A stretch of DNA of 64,000 nt, taken from Saposhnikovia divaricata (taxonomy: Eukaryota; Streptophyta; Magnoliopsida; Apiales; Apiaceae). The notes beneath the pieces are model-generated. The model made no database searches. It saw only the letters and a program-made list of their open reading frames with translations, and had not been told where the DNA came from. Shown one piece after another: positions 35,101-44,828 of this stretch. The stretch spans positions 142,597,647 through 142,661,646 of the forward strand of contig CM071597.1 of the NCBI GenBank assembly GCA_036435485.1, read 5' to 3'. The stretch's first letter is position 1. The number at the start of each line of letters is the position of its first letter. Position numbers and translations under genes: made by a program.

Positions 35101-37980
35101 TTACAAATCCACTTGATCATGTTCTATCACATGTCGGAAGTCGGTATGGTATGGTCGTAGCATGGACACATGGAACACATTATGCACTTGCTGTAAGCTC
35201 GGGGGTAAGGCCAACTCGTAGGCTAACTTCCCAACTCGTTTCAAGATCTCAAAAGGTCCAATAAATCTCGGGCTTAGTTTTCCCTTCTTGCCAAATCTCA
35301 TCAATCCTTTCCACGGCGATACCTTCAACATCACAAACTCTCCTACCTCATATTCTTTGTCCTTGCGGGTCTGGTCCGCATACTTCTTCTGTCTGTCTTG
35401 GGCCGCTACTAGCCGTCCTCTTATGAGCTCAATAGTTTCTCTTGTCTGTTGGACCAGTTCAGGCCCTAAAATCTTCCGCTCTCCAACCTCTTCCCAACAC
35501 AAGGGAGACCGACATCTTCGTCCGTATAAAGCTTCATATGGGGGCATGCCTATACTCGCATGGTAACTGTTGTTGTAGGAAAATTCGATCAACGGCAAGT
35601 GGTCATCCCAAATTCCCTTAAAATCAATGGCACATACCCTCAACATGTCTTCGATGGTCTGGATGGTTCTCTCACTCTGTCCGTCTGTTTGGGGATGGTA
35701 TGCAGTACTCATGTTTAACTTGGTCCCCACACAATCCTGAAAACTTCTCCAGAACCTGGAGTTGAATCTTGGGTCTCTATCCGATACAATGCTCACAGGA
35801 ACCCCATGCCTAACCACAATCTCCTTTAAGTAAATATCTGCCAGCTTATCGACAGTATATCTCTTGTTGATTGGAAGAAAATGTGCTGACTTGGTCAATC
35901 TATCGATAATTACCCAAATGGCATCATGATTAGTCTTGGTCCTTGGTAATCCGACCACAAAGTCCATCGCAATTTGCTCCCACATCCACTCGGGTATCTC
36001 TAAGGGTTGCAATAATCCACTGGGCCTCTGGTGTTCGGCCTTTACTCTTTGACATGTCAAACATTTACTTACCCACTCTGCCACGTCCTTCTTCATATTA
36101 GGCCACCAATAGTATTCTCTCAGATCTCTATACATCTTAGTGCCTCCAGGGTGAATTAAGTACCTCGAACTATGAGCCTCTTGCAAAATCTCGTCTTTCA
36201 ATTCTTGAACGTTCGGGATCCATATCCTAGATGCGTACCTCATAATTCCATTCCCGTCCTTCTCACACTTAATTTCCTCGCCAGTCAAAATTTTCTCCAT
36301 CGAATTCTTTTCTTCTTCTATCTTCTTCTCCTGGCATAACTTAATCTTTTCCAATAGCGGTGGTTGGACTCTTATTTCCATTAGACTCTCTTGTCCAATT
36401 CCTGGTAACCTCACTTCAATCTCCAGTTTCTCAAGGTCCTTGATCAATTCGTCCACTGACGTTATCATCTTAAGCTTCTCCTTTCGGCTAAGTGCATCGG
36501 CCACCACATTGGCCTTCTCGGGGTGATAATGAATCTCACAATCATAATCTTTAATTAACTCTAACCATCTCCTCTGCCTCATGTTTAACTCTTTCTGAGT
36601 GAATATGTACTTTAAGCTCTTGTGATCCGTGTAGATTTCACACTTTTCTCCGTAAAGATAATGTCTCCAGATCTTCAAAGCAAAAACTATCGCTGCTATT
36701 TCCAAATCATGGGTGGGGTATCTTATCTCATACTCCTTAAGTTGTCTGGACGCATACACGATCACTTTACCGTGCTGCATAAGCACACACCCTAAACCTT
36801 TATGAGATGCGTCGCTATAAATCACAAAATCTCCCTTATCATCAGGTAGGGCTAGTATTGGTGTTGTCACCAACCTCTTTTTCAACTCTTGGAAGCTCTC
36901 TTCGCATTTTTCAGTCCACACAAACTTCTCGGTCTTGCGAGTTAGTCGGGTCAAAGGGGCTGCTATCTTTGCAAAGTCTTGGACAAATCTCCTATAGTAG
37001 CCATCCAGTCCTATGAAACTTCTCACCTCTGTCGGAGTGGTTGGTCTCTCCCAATTTGATACAGCCTCTATTTTGGCTGGGTCCACTAGAATGCCTTGTT
37101 CGCTAATCACATGCCCTAAAAACTGAACTTCCTTCAACCAAAATTCACACTTCGAGAACTTAGCATACAACTTTTCTTCCCTCAATGCTCCCAATACAAT
37201 CCTCAAGTGCTCTGCATGTTCCTCCTTCGTCTTGGAATAAATCAAGATATCATCGATGAAGACTATAACACACTTGTCCAAGTAATTCTTGAAGACTCGA
37301 TTCATTAAGTCCATGAAAGCTGCAGGGGCATTCGTTAACCCAAATGACATCACAAGGAACTCATAGTGTCCATACCGGGTACGAAGGGTCGTCTTTGGTA
37401 TATCTTCTGGTTTAATCTTTAACTGGTGGTACCCGGTCCGCAAATCAATCATAGAGAAATAAACTGCATCCTTCAATTGGTCAAACAGGTCATCTATCCT
37501 GGGCAAGGGATACTTATTCTTTATAGTCACCTTGTTCAACTCCCTGTAGTCTATACATAATCTCATGCTACCGTCCTTCTTTTTCACGAATAACACCGGG
37601 GCTCCCCACGGTGACACACTAGGTCTTATCATCCCTTTATCCAACAACTCTTGTAACTGAGTGGCTAGCTCTTTCATCTCCACTGGGGCTAGCCGATATG
37701 GGGCTTTCGAAATTGGGGCCGTACCCGGAACTAAGTCTATAGCAAACTCGATGTCCCTATCGGGTGGTAGTCCGGGAAGATAGTCCGGAAATACGTCCAC
37801 GAATTCATTAACGACAGGGATTTCATGCAGGTTTGGTGCCTTCTTCTTGGTATCCTTCACATAGGCTAAATAGGCTTCGCATCCTTTACGTAACAACTTC
37901 TTAGCTTGAATCATAGTCAGGAACTTTTGGCTTTGCCGTTTCCCACTAAACACTACTTCCTCGTTCCCTGGCAGTCTCAA
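35101..37980 (-). CDS. pol: Ty3 pol: reverse transcriptase, RNase H, integrase
   Basis: 959 open codons. RT: VSPWGAPVLFVKKKDGSMRL, the RTGYHQLKI region and the active site VIVFIDDILIYSK. RNase H: IYSDASHKGLGCVLMQ. Integrase: an H-x-H / C-x2-C zinc knuckle (H in LIHPGGTKMY, then KCLTCQRVK), catalytic Asp in IAMDFVVGLP, Asp in IVSDRDPRF, Glu in QTDGQSERTIQT, and a GPY/F segment (LSPRFIGPFEI). Together these copy element RNA into DNA and insert it into the chromosome. All catalytic motifs I checked are present. The frame begins after a TAG at 38008-38010 and ends at a TAA at 35101-35103, both in phase with gag and with the chromodomain. It is therefore the middle of one gag-pol frame, and its first ATG is not a real start. 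Confidence 0.95.
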   Translation of the reverse strand: MRLPGNEEVVFSGKRQSQKFLTMIQAKKLLRKGCEAYLAYVKDTKKKAPNLHEIPVVNEFVDVFPDYLPGLPPDRDIEFAIDLVPGTAPISKAPYRLAPVEMKELATQLQELLDKGMIRPSVSPWGAPVLFVKKKDGSMRLCIDYRELNKVTIKNKYPLPRIDDLFDQLKDAVYFSMIDLRTGYHQLKIKPEDIPKTTLRTRYGHYEFLVMSFGLTNAPAAFMDLMNRVFKNYLDKCVIVFIDDILIYSKTKEEHAEHLRIVLGALREEKLYAKFSKCEFWLKEVQFLGHVISEQGILVDPAKIEAVSNWERPTTPTEVRSFIGLDGYYRRFVQDFAKIAAPLTRLTRKTEKFVWTEKCEESFQELKKRLVTTPILALPDDKGDFVIYSDASHKGLGCVLMQHGKVIVYASRQLKEYEIRYPTHDLEIAAIVFALKIWRHYLYGEKCEIYTDHKSLKYIFTQKELNMRQRRWLELIKDYDCEIHYHPEKANVVADALSRKEKLKMITSVDELIKDLEKLEIEVRLPGIGQESLMEIRVQPPLLEKIKLCQEKKIEEEKNSMEKILTGEEIKCEKDGNGIMRYASRIWIPNVQELKDEILQEAHSSRYLIHPGGTKMYRDLREYYWWPNMKKDVAEWVSKCLTCQRVKAEHQRPSGLLQPLEIPEWMWEQIAMDFVVGLPRTKTNHDAIWVIIDRLTKSAHFLPINKRYTVDKLADIYLKEIVVRHGVPVSIVSDRDPRFNSRFWRSFQDCVGTKLNMSTAYHPQTDGQSERTIQTIEDMLRVCAIDFKGIWDDHLPLIEFSYNNSYHASIGMPPYEALYGRRCRSPLCWEEVGERKILGPELVQQTRETIELIRGRLVAAQDRQKKYADQTRKDKEYEVGEFVMLKVSPWKGLMRFGKKGKLSPRFIGPFEILKRVGKLAYELALPPSLQQVHNVFHVSMLRPYHTDFRHVIEHDQVDL

Positions 37981-38007
37981 ACTTACTTTCTTCTTGACAC
38001 AATCAAT

Positions 38008-38580
38008 CTAGGCTCCGTGGGTTGTTAACCAATCCATACCTACTATTACGTCAAACTCCCCTAGTTTAAAAGGTATTAAGTCTACCCGAAAGTGTCGCCC
38101 TTCTATTTCTAGGTCACAACCTGGACATACTTGGCTAACGGGAATAATTTCATGATTAGCTATCTCTATTTGCAGTCTGTCTTTCAATGGTTCAGTCTTA
38201 AGACCTAACTGACATACAAAATCTAGAGATATGAAAGACTTGGTAGCTCCCGAATCAAATAAAACATTTGCTTTAACTGAGTTGAGTAGTAGGGTACCTG
38301 CAATCACATCCGTGTTCCTCACGGCATCCTGCACCGTCATGTTAAAAGTTCTTGCAGTAGGGGCCTTGTTAGAAGCAGTTCCACTCACTCTCGATGCAGC
38401 TGGCCCAGAGGACATACATTCCCTCATTCGGTGCCCTGGTTTCCCACACTTGAAGCAATTACCTCCGACACTCGGGTTGTTACTAGTTCCGCGACAGGCG
38501 TTAGCATAATGGCCTGTCAGCCCACACTTGAAGCATTTCACATCTTGCAGGTTACACACGCCCGCATGTTTCCTTCCACA
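38008..38580 (-). CDS. Ty3 gag C-terminal zinc knuckles and aspartic protease
   Basis: After the gag stop the frame continues with two CCHC knuckles (CFKCGLTGHYANAC and CFKCGKPGHRMREC), which bind element RNA. A retropepsin domain follows, with the catalytic triad in VLFDSGATKSFISLDF and a later FDVIVGMDWLTTHGA. The protease cuts the polyprotein in the particle. The segment ends at a TAG (38008-38010) and is preceded by a TAA (38581-38583), both in phase with gag and pol. The protein is thus split in three by point changes, not by frameshifts. Confidence 0.93.
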   Translation of the reverse strand, partial: CGRKHAGVCNLQDVKCFKCGLTGHYANACRGTSNNPSVGGNCFKCGKPGHRMRECMSSGPAASRVSGTASNKAPTARTFNMTVQDAVRNTDVIAGTLLLNSVKANVLFDSGATKSFISLDFVCQLGLKTEPLKDRLQIEIANHEIIPVSQVCPGCDLEIEGRHFRVDLIPFKLGEFDVIVGMDWLTTHGA

Positions 38581-39612
38581 TTAATTGCATTCTGGGGTTT
38601 GGGCTCGGGATGGGGTAGAGTAAGACGATCCTTGTGGTCGGCCGCCCTGGCCCACACTCCAACTTTCAGCTCTCTTGGTTCCAAAGTTCCCGCTGGGTTG
38701 GGACATCGTTCCTCGCTTAAATTTGCTCGGAAAGCTCCCACCAGCAAAGTTTCCCTTTCGACTATCCAACTTCCTCTTCTTTCCTTCCCTCTCTTTCTGC
38801 ATCTGTTCACTCCCACCCTCAACAATTGACGCTTTCTGTACCAGGGTGGCATAGTCTGTCAGCTCAAGAACCGCCACACGATTCTGAATCCATTGTTTTA
38901 GCCCTAATTGAAACCTTCGGGCCCTCTTTGCCTCAGAGTTCACATATTCTGGCACAAACCTCGACAGCTCAGTAAATTTGGCCTCATATTCGGCCACCGT
39001 CATGTTTCCTTGCTTCAGTTCCAAAAACTTTAGCTCCATTTGTGTCTCCATGAACCTAGGAAAGTACTTCTCCAAGAACAGCTCGCTAAATCTCTCCCAG
39101 GTTACCACACCTCTTCCTTCCAAATTCTTCTTAGCTTCCCACCAATAGTTCGCCTCACCCTTCAGAAGGTAAGTGGCGAAAACAGTCTTCTGCTCTTCAG
39201 CGACACCTAGTATCTCGAAAGATTTTTCCATTGCCTTCAGCCAGGCCCTTGCCTCGACAGGGTCGGCAGTTCCTTTAAATTCTGGGGGTTTCAGGGATTT
39301 GAAGTTCCGGAAAGCATTAGCATTAGCATTCTGGGGTGGTTGCTGAACTGGGGGACGGTCCAAGTTCTGCCTAAGTAACTCCATGAACTGTTCCATAGGG
39401 CCTCCCCTAGGATGTTCTACCTCTCGGGTGTCATCACCAGCTTCTTCTTCTTCATACTCAGAGTCATCAAACAAGTTATGATCGTTGCCCTTATTCTCAC
39501 TCAGGTTGGCATTTTCCCCTTCATGGTTCTGGTGGCCTCCGGCTCCATGGTGGCTACCCTGGCCCTCAGAACTGATCGGGTGAGCTCGAGTGTTCATTCT
39601 TCTGGGTGGCAT
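38581..39612 (-). CDS. gag: Ty3 gag, capsid/nucleocapsid part, ended by premature TAA
   Basis: I place the start at the MPPRRMNTR methionine (39612), not at the upstream in-frame ATG at 39672, because an acceptor-like pyrimidine-AG lies directly before it and basic MPPRR-type starts are common in this family. An acidic low-complexity stretch (DDSEYEEEEAGDD) is followed by the retrotransposon gag domain: PPEFKGTADPVEARAWLKAM, then LLKGEANYWWEAKKN, RFSELFLEKYFPRFM and MTVAEYEAKFTELSRF. Gag assembles the cytoplasmic particle that packages element RNA. The frame stops at TAA 38581-38583, just before the zinc knuckles, and resumes in the same phase. Confidence 0.92.
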   Translation of the reverse strand: MPPRRMNTRAHPISSEGQGSHHGAGGHQNHEGENANLSENKGNDHNLFDDSEYEEEEAGDDTREVEHPRGGPMEQFMELLRQNLDRPPVQQPPQNANANAFRNFKSLKPPEFKGTADPVEARAWLKAMEKSFEILGVAEEQKTVFATYLLKGEANYWWEAKKNLEGRGVVTWERFSELFLEKYFPRFMETQMELKFLELKQGNMTVAEYEAKFTELSRFVPEYVNSEAKRARRFQLGLKQWIQNRVAVLELTDYATLVQKASIVEGGSEQMQKEREGKKRKLDSRKGNFAGGSFPSKFKRGTMSQPSGNFGTKRAESWSVGQGGRPQGSSYSTPSRAQTPECN

Positions 39613-40353
39613 GATTCTGATAATAAAACAAGAAGGGGTTAGGGTTTTCCGATTACCTGACAGCGTTTGCACGGGTCAGGAGCGTATCGTTCCTCCTCAT
39701 AAGGGTGGGAGTGCAAAAGTTTTAATAATCCGATGTTGGAGATAAAATGTCAAACATTTTTGGGGAAAAAATCCCTTTGGGATGCGAAAACATTTACAAG
39801 AGTTTTCAAAATTTCGAAACCTCAAAAATATTTTTCAAAATTTCAAAACAAATTTTTTTTTTGAAAAATTTTACTTTTAAAGATTGTAGGAACATTTTTG
39901 GAAATTGTAGAAAACAATTTGAAATTGCATATCGTAAATTTGAAACAGCATGGTTGTATTTGTGGCTCGTAGCAATTGTATAATCACAGTTGTATATCAA
40001 AGCAGTAAAGCATGGCATCGAAAAGTAAAGCAGTTGAGGCAATATTAAGGAAACTGAAACTAAATAAGTATGGTACAAGGGTTATCACAAAGTTTGGATG
40101 TTAGAGCCAAATACATAGTTCCGATGTCAAAGTCTTGCAAAAGTGGAACAAATACAAATACATCATCCGAATAGTCAGGCTACACAAACGTAGGGCTACA
40201 TCCATACATACTACCCGAAGTCACATCTACATATCTGTAGGTCAGTCTACTCATCTACTGGTCAGAAAGGATACCACTGCACAAGTCAACTATCCCGCAA
40301 AATCGACACACTAATGTCATCTGAACCTAGGGGACTGAGCTATCAGTAACACA
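39613..40353 (-). other. Leader between ORF0 and gag
   Basis: About 740 bases, AT-rich with poly-A/T runs (39780-39960), no supported frame. The minus strand ends in TTTTATTATCAG directly before AATCATG of gag, which resembles a plant splice acceptor. A leader intron is possible but no convincing donor was fixed. Confidence 0.5.
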
Positions 40354-41099
40354 TCACGGGGCCGCGCCGCGACGGAGCAAGGTCCTCACTCGGGCAAATG
40401 CACGACGCACAACACGCCTAGCATCCCTAGCCTGGATCACTCCGCCCCCGCGGATCCCTAAACCAAGAATCCTATCGCGACTCTTCATCTCAATCCTGTG
40501 GAGTCGAGCCCTAGTCCTCCTAGCAACAACAGTCCTCATCTCAGCCTGGATCCTCAAGCGCGCCTCGCGCTCCTCCACTAGTGCCCGCCTCGCCTTGTTA
40601 ATTCGGGCCTCTGCAGATAGTAAGTCTCGGGTCAGGAACTGTACCACGTAAGCATGCTAAGTATCCGACACTGGGGGTAGGTCCATCGGTGGAGGTGGTA
40701 TGACAGGAACAGGAGTAGGTGCAGCAACAGCAGCAGGAGCAGGAGCAGTAGCAGGGGTAGGGTCAACTCCTCCTCGCCAGAAGTGTCATCCTCGGAGTCA
40801 CCGTCCGATGAAACAGGGCTAGATGTCTGAGGAGAAGGTGGGGGTGACACAACACGACCCTCGCCGGATCTCACACTCTCCTCATCAGTAGCTACAGGAG
40901 ATGGGGTAACAGGCTCTGGCTCGGGCTCAGGCTCAAAGGGCTCCTCAACGGGATCCTCATCATCAGAACTCTCTATCAGTGTAATCCAGGGGCCAAGCTC
41001 GGAGTCAGCACCCATATCCTCCTCAGGATCCTCGGTCTCTCGTATCAGGGCCTCATCATGCTCTCTCTCGAAAGCCTCAGGGTCTGGTATCTCCTCCAT
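40354..41099 (-). pseudogene. ORF0: extra frame between primer site and gag in the Ty3 element
   Basis: The frame starts MEEIPDPEAFEREHDEAL at 41099, about 210 bases after the primer site. Its N-terminal third is very acidic (EEDMGADSELGPW, then EPFEPEPEPEP, then SSDGDSEDDTSGEEE). A frameshift near 40770 moves the reading into a Pro/Ala-rich linker (PTPATAPAPAAVAAPTPVPV), then a TAG about 35 codons later. It ends in a basic, coil-forming Arg/Ala/Glu-rich region (EARINKARRALVEEREARL) with a stop at 40354. In all it is about 248 codons. I recognise no domain. Upstream frames of this kind are known in Tat/Ogre-type Ty3 elements, but I do not know one for Tekay/Del. A relic in the old element at 28440-28590 argues that it is a real family feature. 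It could be an accessory or gag-regulatory protein; function is unknown. Confidence 0.6.
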
Positions 41100-41310
41100 C
41101 TACACAGGGGAAATAAGGTGGGTCACTAACCATAAAAGAAGGGTTTAGGAGTAGTTCCCTCACGGGCCTTAAAGTCAGGGCTATATCCGATAACCCGACT
41201 ACAAACTCGATGAGAGTTCTAAGTATTATTAAAGTTGTTATTAGGGTTATTGTTATTGTTATTATTATTAGGGTTGCTTTCTTAAATTACTATAATTTCT
41301 GAGAACTGTA

Positions 41311-41327
41311 ACCTCGCTCTGATACCA
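41311..41327 (-). other. Primer-binding site (initiator Met tRNA) of young Ty3 element
   Basis: The minus strand reads TGGTATCAGAGCGAGGT four bases after the 5' LTR, complementary to the 3' end of plant initiator Met tRNA. Confidence 0.93.
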
Positions 41328-41331
41328 TTTC

Positions 41332-44300
41332 TGTGACGCCCCCAGATCCGGGGTCGGAGATCTAGGCGCTCACGGTCCATTTTCCATTAGTAACATACCT
41401 GTTCTTGCACATGATATATATAACACAGCCATCGACCCCACAATAAACTCACACCACACTCACACACACAGGTTAGAGCCTCAGAAACGTCACACATTGA
41501 TTAAACAGTAATAAAGTTATCAGAGTTATTACAGACCGAATTAAATAGTATTTATGCTACCAGCAACACTTCGATATGAAGCGAAGTTGGCGGCTTGAAA
41601 GTTTGTTACGATACACTGCCTTGCACAGGTCATACTGATAAATAAAACGAACTAACAAAAGCTGCCAACCAATCCGGCTAATGGGGCCTACCGGTGGAAT
41701 CTCCAGTGGTGGCTCGGGTCTAGTCACCTGTTTTCGAACAGTCTGCCTGGGTCTTGCCATTTCGCTTAGCTGTTGTGTTTGTAAAATTTGAAAACAAGCA
41801 AGAGTGAGCAACTATAGCTCAGCAAGAATATATGTATAAGGAAAGCAATATAACATTTCATATGATTGGCAGTTGATATACTTGTTTGTTTCAATCAGTT
41901 ATAAAATCACTTGTCATAGTTGATAAATCTCGAAGGTGCAACAATATGTGCCCTTGTTTTCAAAATAAACTTGCAGTTCTAGATACTGCTTTGAATCAAC
42001 ATCTTTCTCATCAAAATAGAACACCATCAGCAACTTGGCACAAAAGCCTAAGAAGCAGTGTCAAAGCATTTTTCCAAAATGGAGGAATGGGACTTAAAGA
42101 AAACACAAAACCTGACAAGGATTAACGATGATCAGTCGCCACATCCAAGTCCAATCATCCGCGAGTCTTCTCTACCGGTAGAAGGATAGAAACTACATCT
42201 GTAACTATCCCTCGGGTGAAAACTACATCCGTAATCACCCTCGATGAAAACTACATCCGTAATCATCCTTCGGCAACACCTGGGCCGGAATAATAAGTGA
42301 TGGACCGCCTGGCTCACGGCCGCTTACACATCCCGGGAATCGTTCGTCAACGGTTCCCACACCTGCCAGAGTCCCTTTTTCTTTTTCTTTTAAAACTTGA
42401 TTTTGATTGAAAACAGAGTAATTGAGGTTCGACATCAGTCGACCGATGATTCTTGAAATCATACAAGAAGCAGAATCTGACCGGGGGTTTTCGAAAATGT
42501 TTTGAGTTCGAAAGAGTTCGAGTTTGAAAGTATTAAAAGTATCTTGGATTAACTTTGCTTTTAAATAATGAACAATGATTAATAAATAATATTTTAAGAT
42601 TTAATATTAATAATTAATAAAATAATTATTCGATAAAATAAACTTTTAATCCAAGATAGGGTTTCGAGTATTTACAAAGATATAACAATAGTTATTTGAG
42701 TATACGATACCACCCGAATGACCCTTCGGGTTTTCGCAATCTAGATACGATATAATAATATACCGCTCCCCGGTCAATAGTATATACGGACCGCTACGAT
42801 CTCTATTGCTAGAGTCGTTGTCCGAAGAAAACATTTCAATCTAAGTTCAAGGGGTAAAAGCATACATGTACTTGTTCAATCTCAATTGCATCAATACTTC
42901 GATAAACATAGCATTTGATATAATTTGAAAACTACAAACACAACAGTGAAAATCCTTGTATAGGGATAAGTTTTGAAAAGTAAACTTGCCTTGGTTTGCT
43001 TGGGGTGGTCGAGCGTGCGGATTCGAACGATCTATACATAAGCAATAATCGTTCGTTAGTACCTTAACAATATCTCTTTAATTACGGGGTTTTAAGGGGG
43101 TACGAAATTAACTTAACGACTTCATCTTATGACTCCCTATCCCCACTATAGGTCCATGTCATCACTCGATTACACTCGTCACTTACTCGACTTAATTTAG
43201 TTACCACGTTCGAATCATAACCACTAACCCTACAATCATGTTCCACTAATCGACTTTTTCCATTGCGCGAATTTTACTCTAGCATTTTTATAAAATCCAA
43301 AAATTCATATTTTAATCCAATTCCTTTTAGGTGGTCTTCACCACTGCATTCCCTACATTCTCAAATTTTTCCATGATCCCACATATATTTTAAGGTGTTT
43401 AAACAAGGTTCACAAATGGGTCACTTAATGCAGTCCATAGTCCAGAAACACAATTCACTCCTCCGGCCATAACTAAAAATCTACACATCACCTAGCTATG
43501 AACCTTACATTTCCAGAAACTACATTCAATTATCTTTCCAACAATATAAGGTAGGACATCAGAGGACATCATTTGGGGGTTGAAAATCGTGCTACAATAC
43601 AGATCAAAGTTCCTGGACAAAACTCAGCAAGCTCAAACTACTTAGATCAACCATTTCTCATACTTCCATCACATAATCAACACCTAATACACTTAGATCA
43701 TGGTTCATAACACTCATGGAGATATATATATTAACCATAGTCATAAAAGTCACGATCTCAACATCAAAACTCAAGATCCATGCTATCCAATACATATACA
43801 TCCAAGATTAGTTCTAAAACTCATGGATCTACTACCATATCTTATAAACAATACATAACCAAAAGAGTTTATGATTTGTATACCTTCTTGAGTAGCTAAA
43901 GACCTTGGGTGAGCTTTACAACAACTAAGAACACTTGGATGAGCCCTCACAAACCTTAATCCTTCAAGATCTAAAAGATAACAACTTTGGTTAACACCCC
44001 TCTAAACCTTCAACAATTTTTATCTCAAGAATCAATGGATGAAATGCTATGAAATTGATACCATACCTCTATTATAATGCAAGGAAGCCCTAGGATTTTT
44101 GCTTGAGGTTGTAGGTAAGGAAAAGATGGAGAGAAAATCTCTCTCTTCCTCCTCTTGTTGTTCGGCCGAGAGCTTCAAAAAGGGGGGGAGAGTGTTTGTT
44201 TGTGTTTTGTTTTTGAAAGGTAAGAAAATGATATGTATGATGTATTATTGTGGGGATTAGATGTGGTTCACATGTTGCCAAGCTAGGGTCTAGGTTGTCT

Positions 44301-44828
44301 CCCCATGCCCTATTGTCCCCTAGGTTACAACACCCATCACACATGTCACTATTCACTTCTACTTTATGCTTTCTAGTTTCTTTTCCTAACTAGCTAGTTA
44401 CATGGCACTTGCATGTAATTTCTTTCCTTGTATTATTATTCTCCCACCAATGCTTGTTATTTAATCTTTACTTCGTATCGTATCTTAATTATTCTCTCGT
44501 AATAATATTTTGTCGCGTAGAGATTTCCCCTATAATTCCTTAAGTACTTATTGTGTAAATTCCTCGAATGTCCATAATTCCTCGTCACAATTCTTAATAA
44601 ATCCTTTAATACTCTAACCATTCTCAAATCCCAAGTTTTATAAATATTACTAACAATAAGACTCCTGCCTTCACAATCTCCCTTTATATCTTACATAATA
44701 AATGCACAATGCAGTTTCTCAGACAATCAATTCTATTAATCAACAGGGATGACTAGAAAGGTTCCATAATGATAATGTCACAAGATATTAAATAAAAGGA
44801 AATATTACCAAAAATTAGGGTTCTTACA
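41332..44828 (-). repeat. 5' LTR of young Ty3 element
   Basis: 3497 bases. Differences from 31398-34893 are scattered single bases (for example AAGATC/GAGATC near the start, CTTACACAG/CTTGCACAG) and one-base indels, so insertion is comparatively recent. The repeat array is at about 42184-42270. Confidence 0.96.
41412..41422 (-). promoter_or_regulatory. TATA-like box in 5' LTR of young Ty3 element
   Basis: The minus strand reads GTTATATATATC about 80 bases before the downstream LTR edge, where the U3/R promoter of an LTR is expected. Inferred from sequence and position only. Confidence 0.5.

Larger units (their letters stand above)
31398..44828 (-). mobile_element. Young, nearly complete Ty3/gypsy chromovirus (Tekay/Del type), 13.4 kb, TSD TCGAG
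   Basis: Two LTRs of 3496 and 3497 bases, differing by roughly 1-2% by eye, begin TGTGACGCCCCCAGATCC and end TAGGGTTCTTACA. TCGAG is duplicated at 31393-31397 and 44829-44833. The uninterrupted target (CCTCGAGTTTTATCG) survives in the sister LTR at about 21460. On the minus strand the order is 5' LTR, iMet primer site, ORF0, gag, protease, RT, RNase H, integrase, chromodomain, polypurine tract, 3' LTR. The integrase-chromodomain end places it with the chromoviruses. Three in-frame stops in gag-pol and a frameshift plus stop in ORF0 make this copy non-autonomous. Confidence 0.97.

Noticed and set aside
38431..38829. 132-codon plus-strand open frame
   Set aside because: It is antisense to the zinc knuckles and gag of the Ty3 element.
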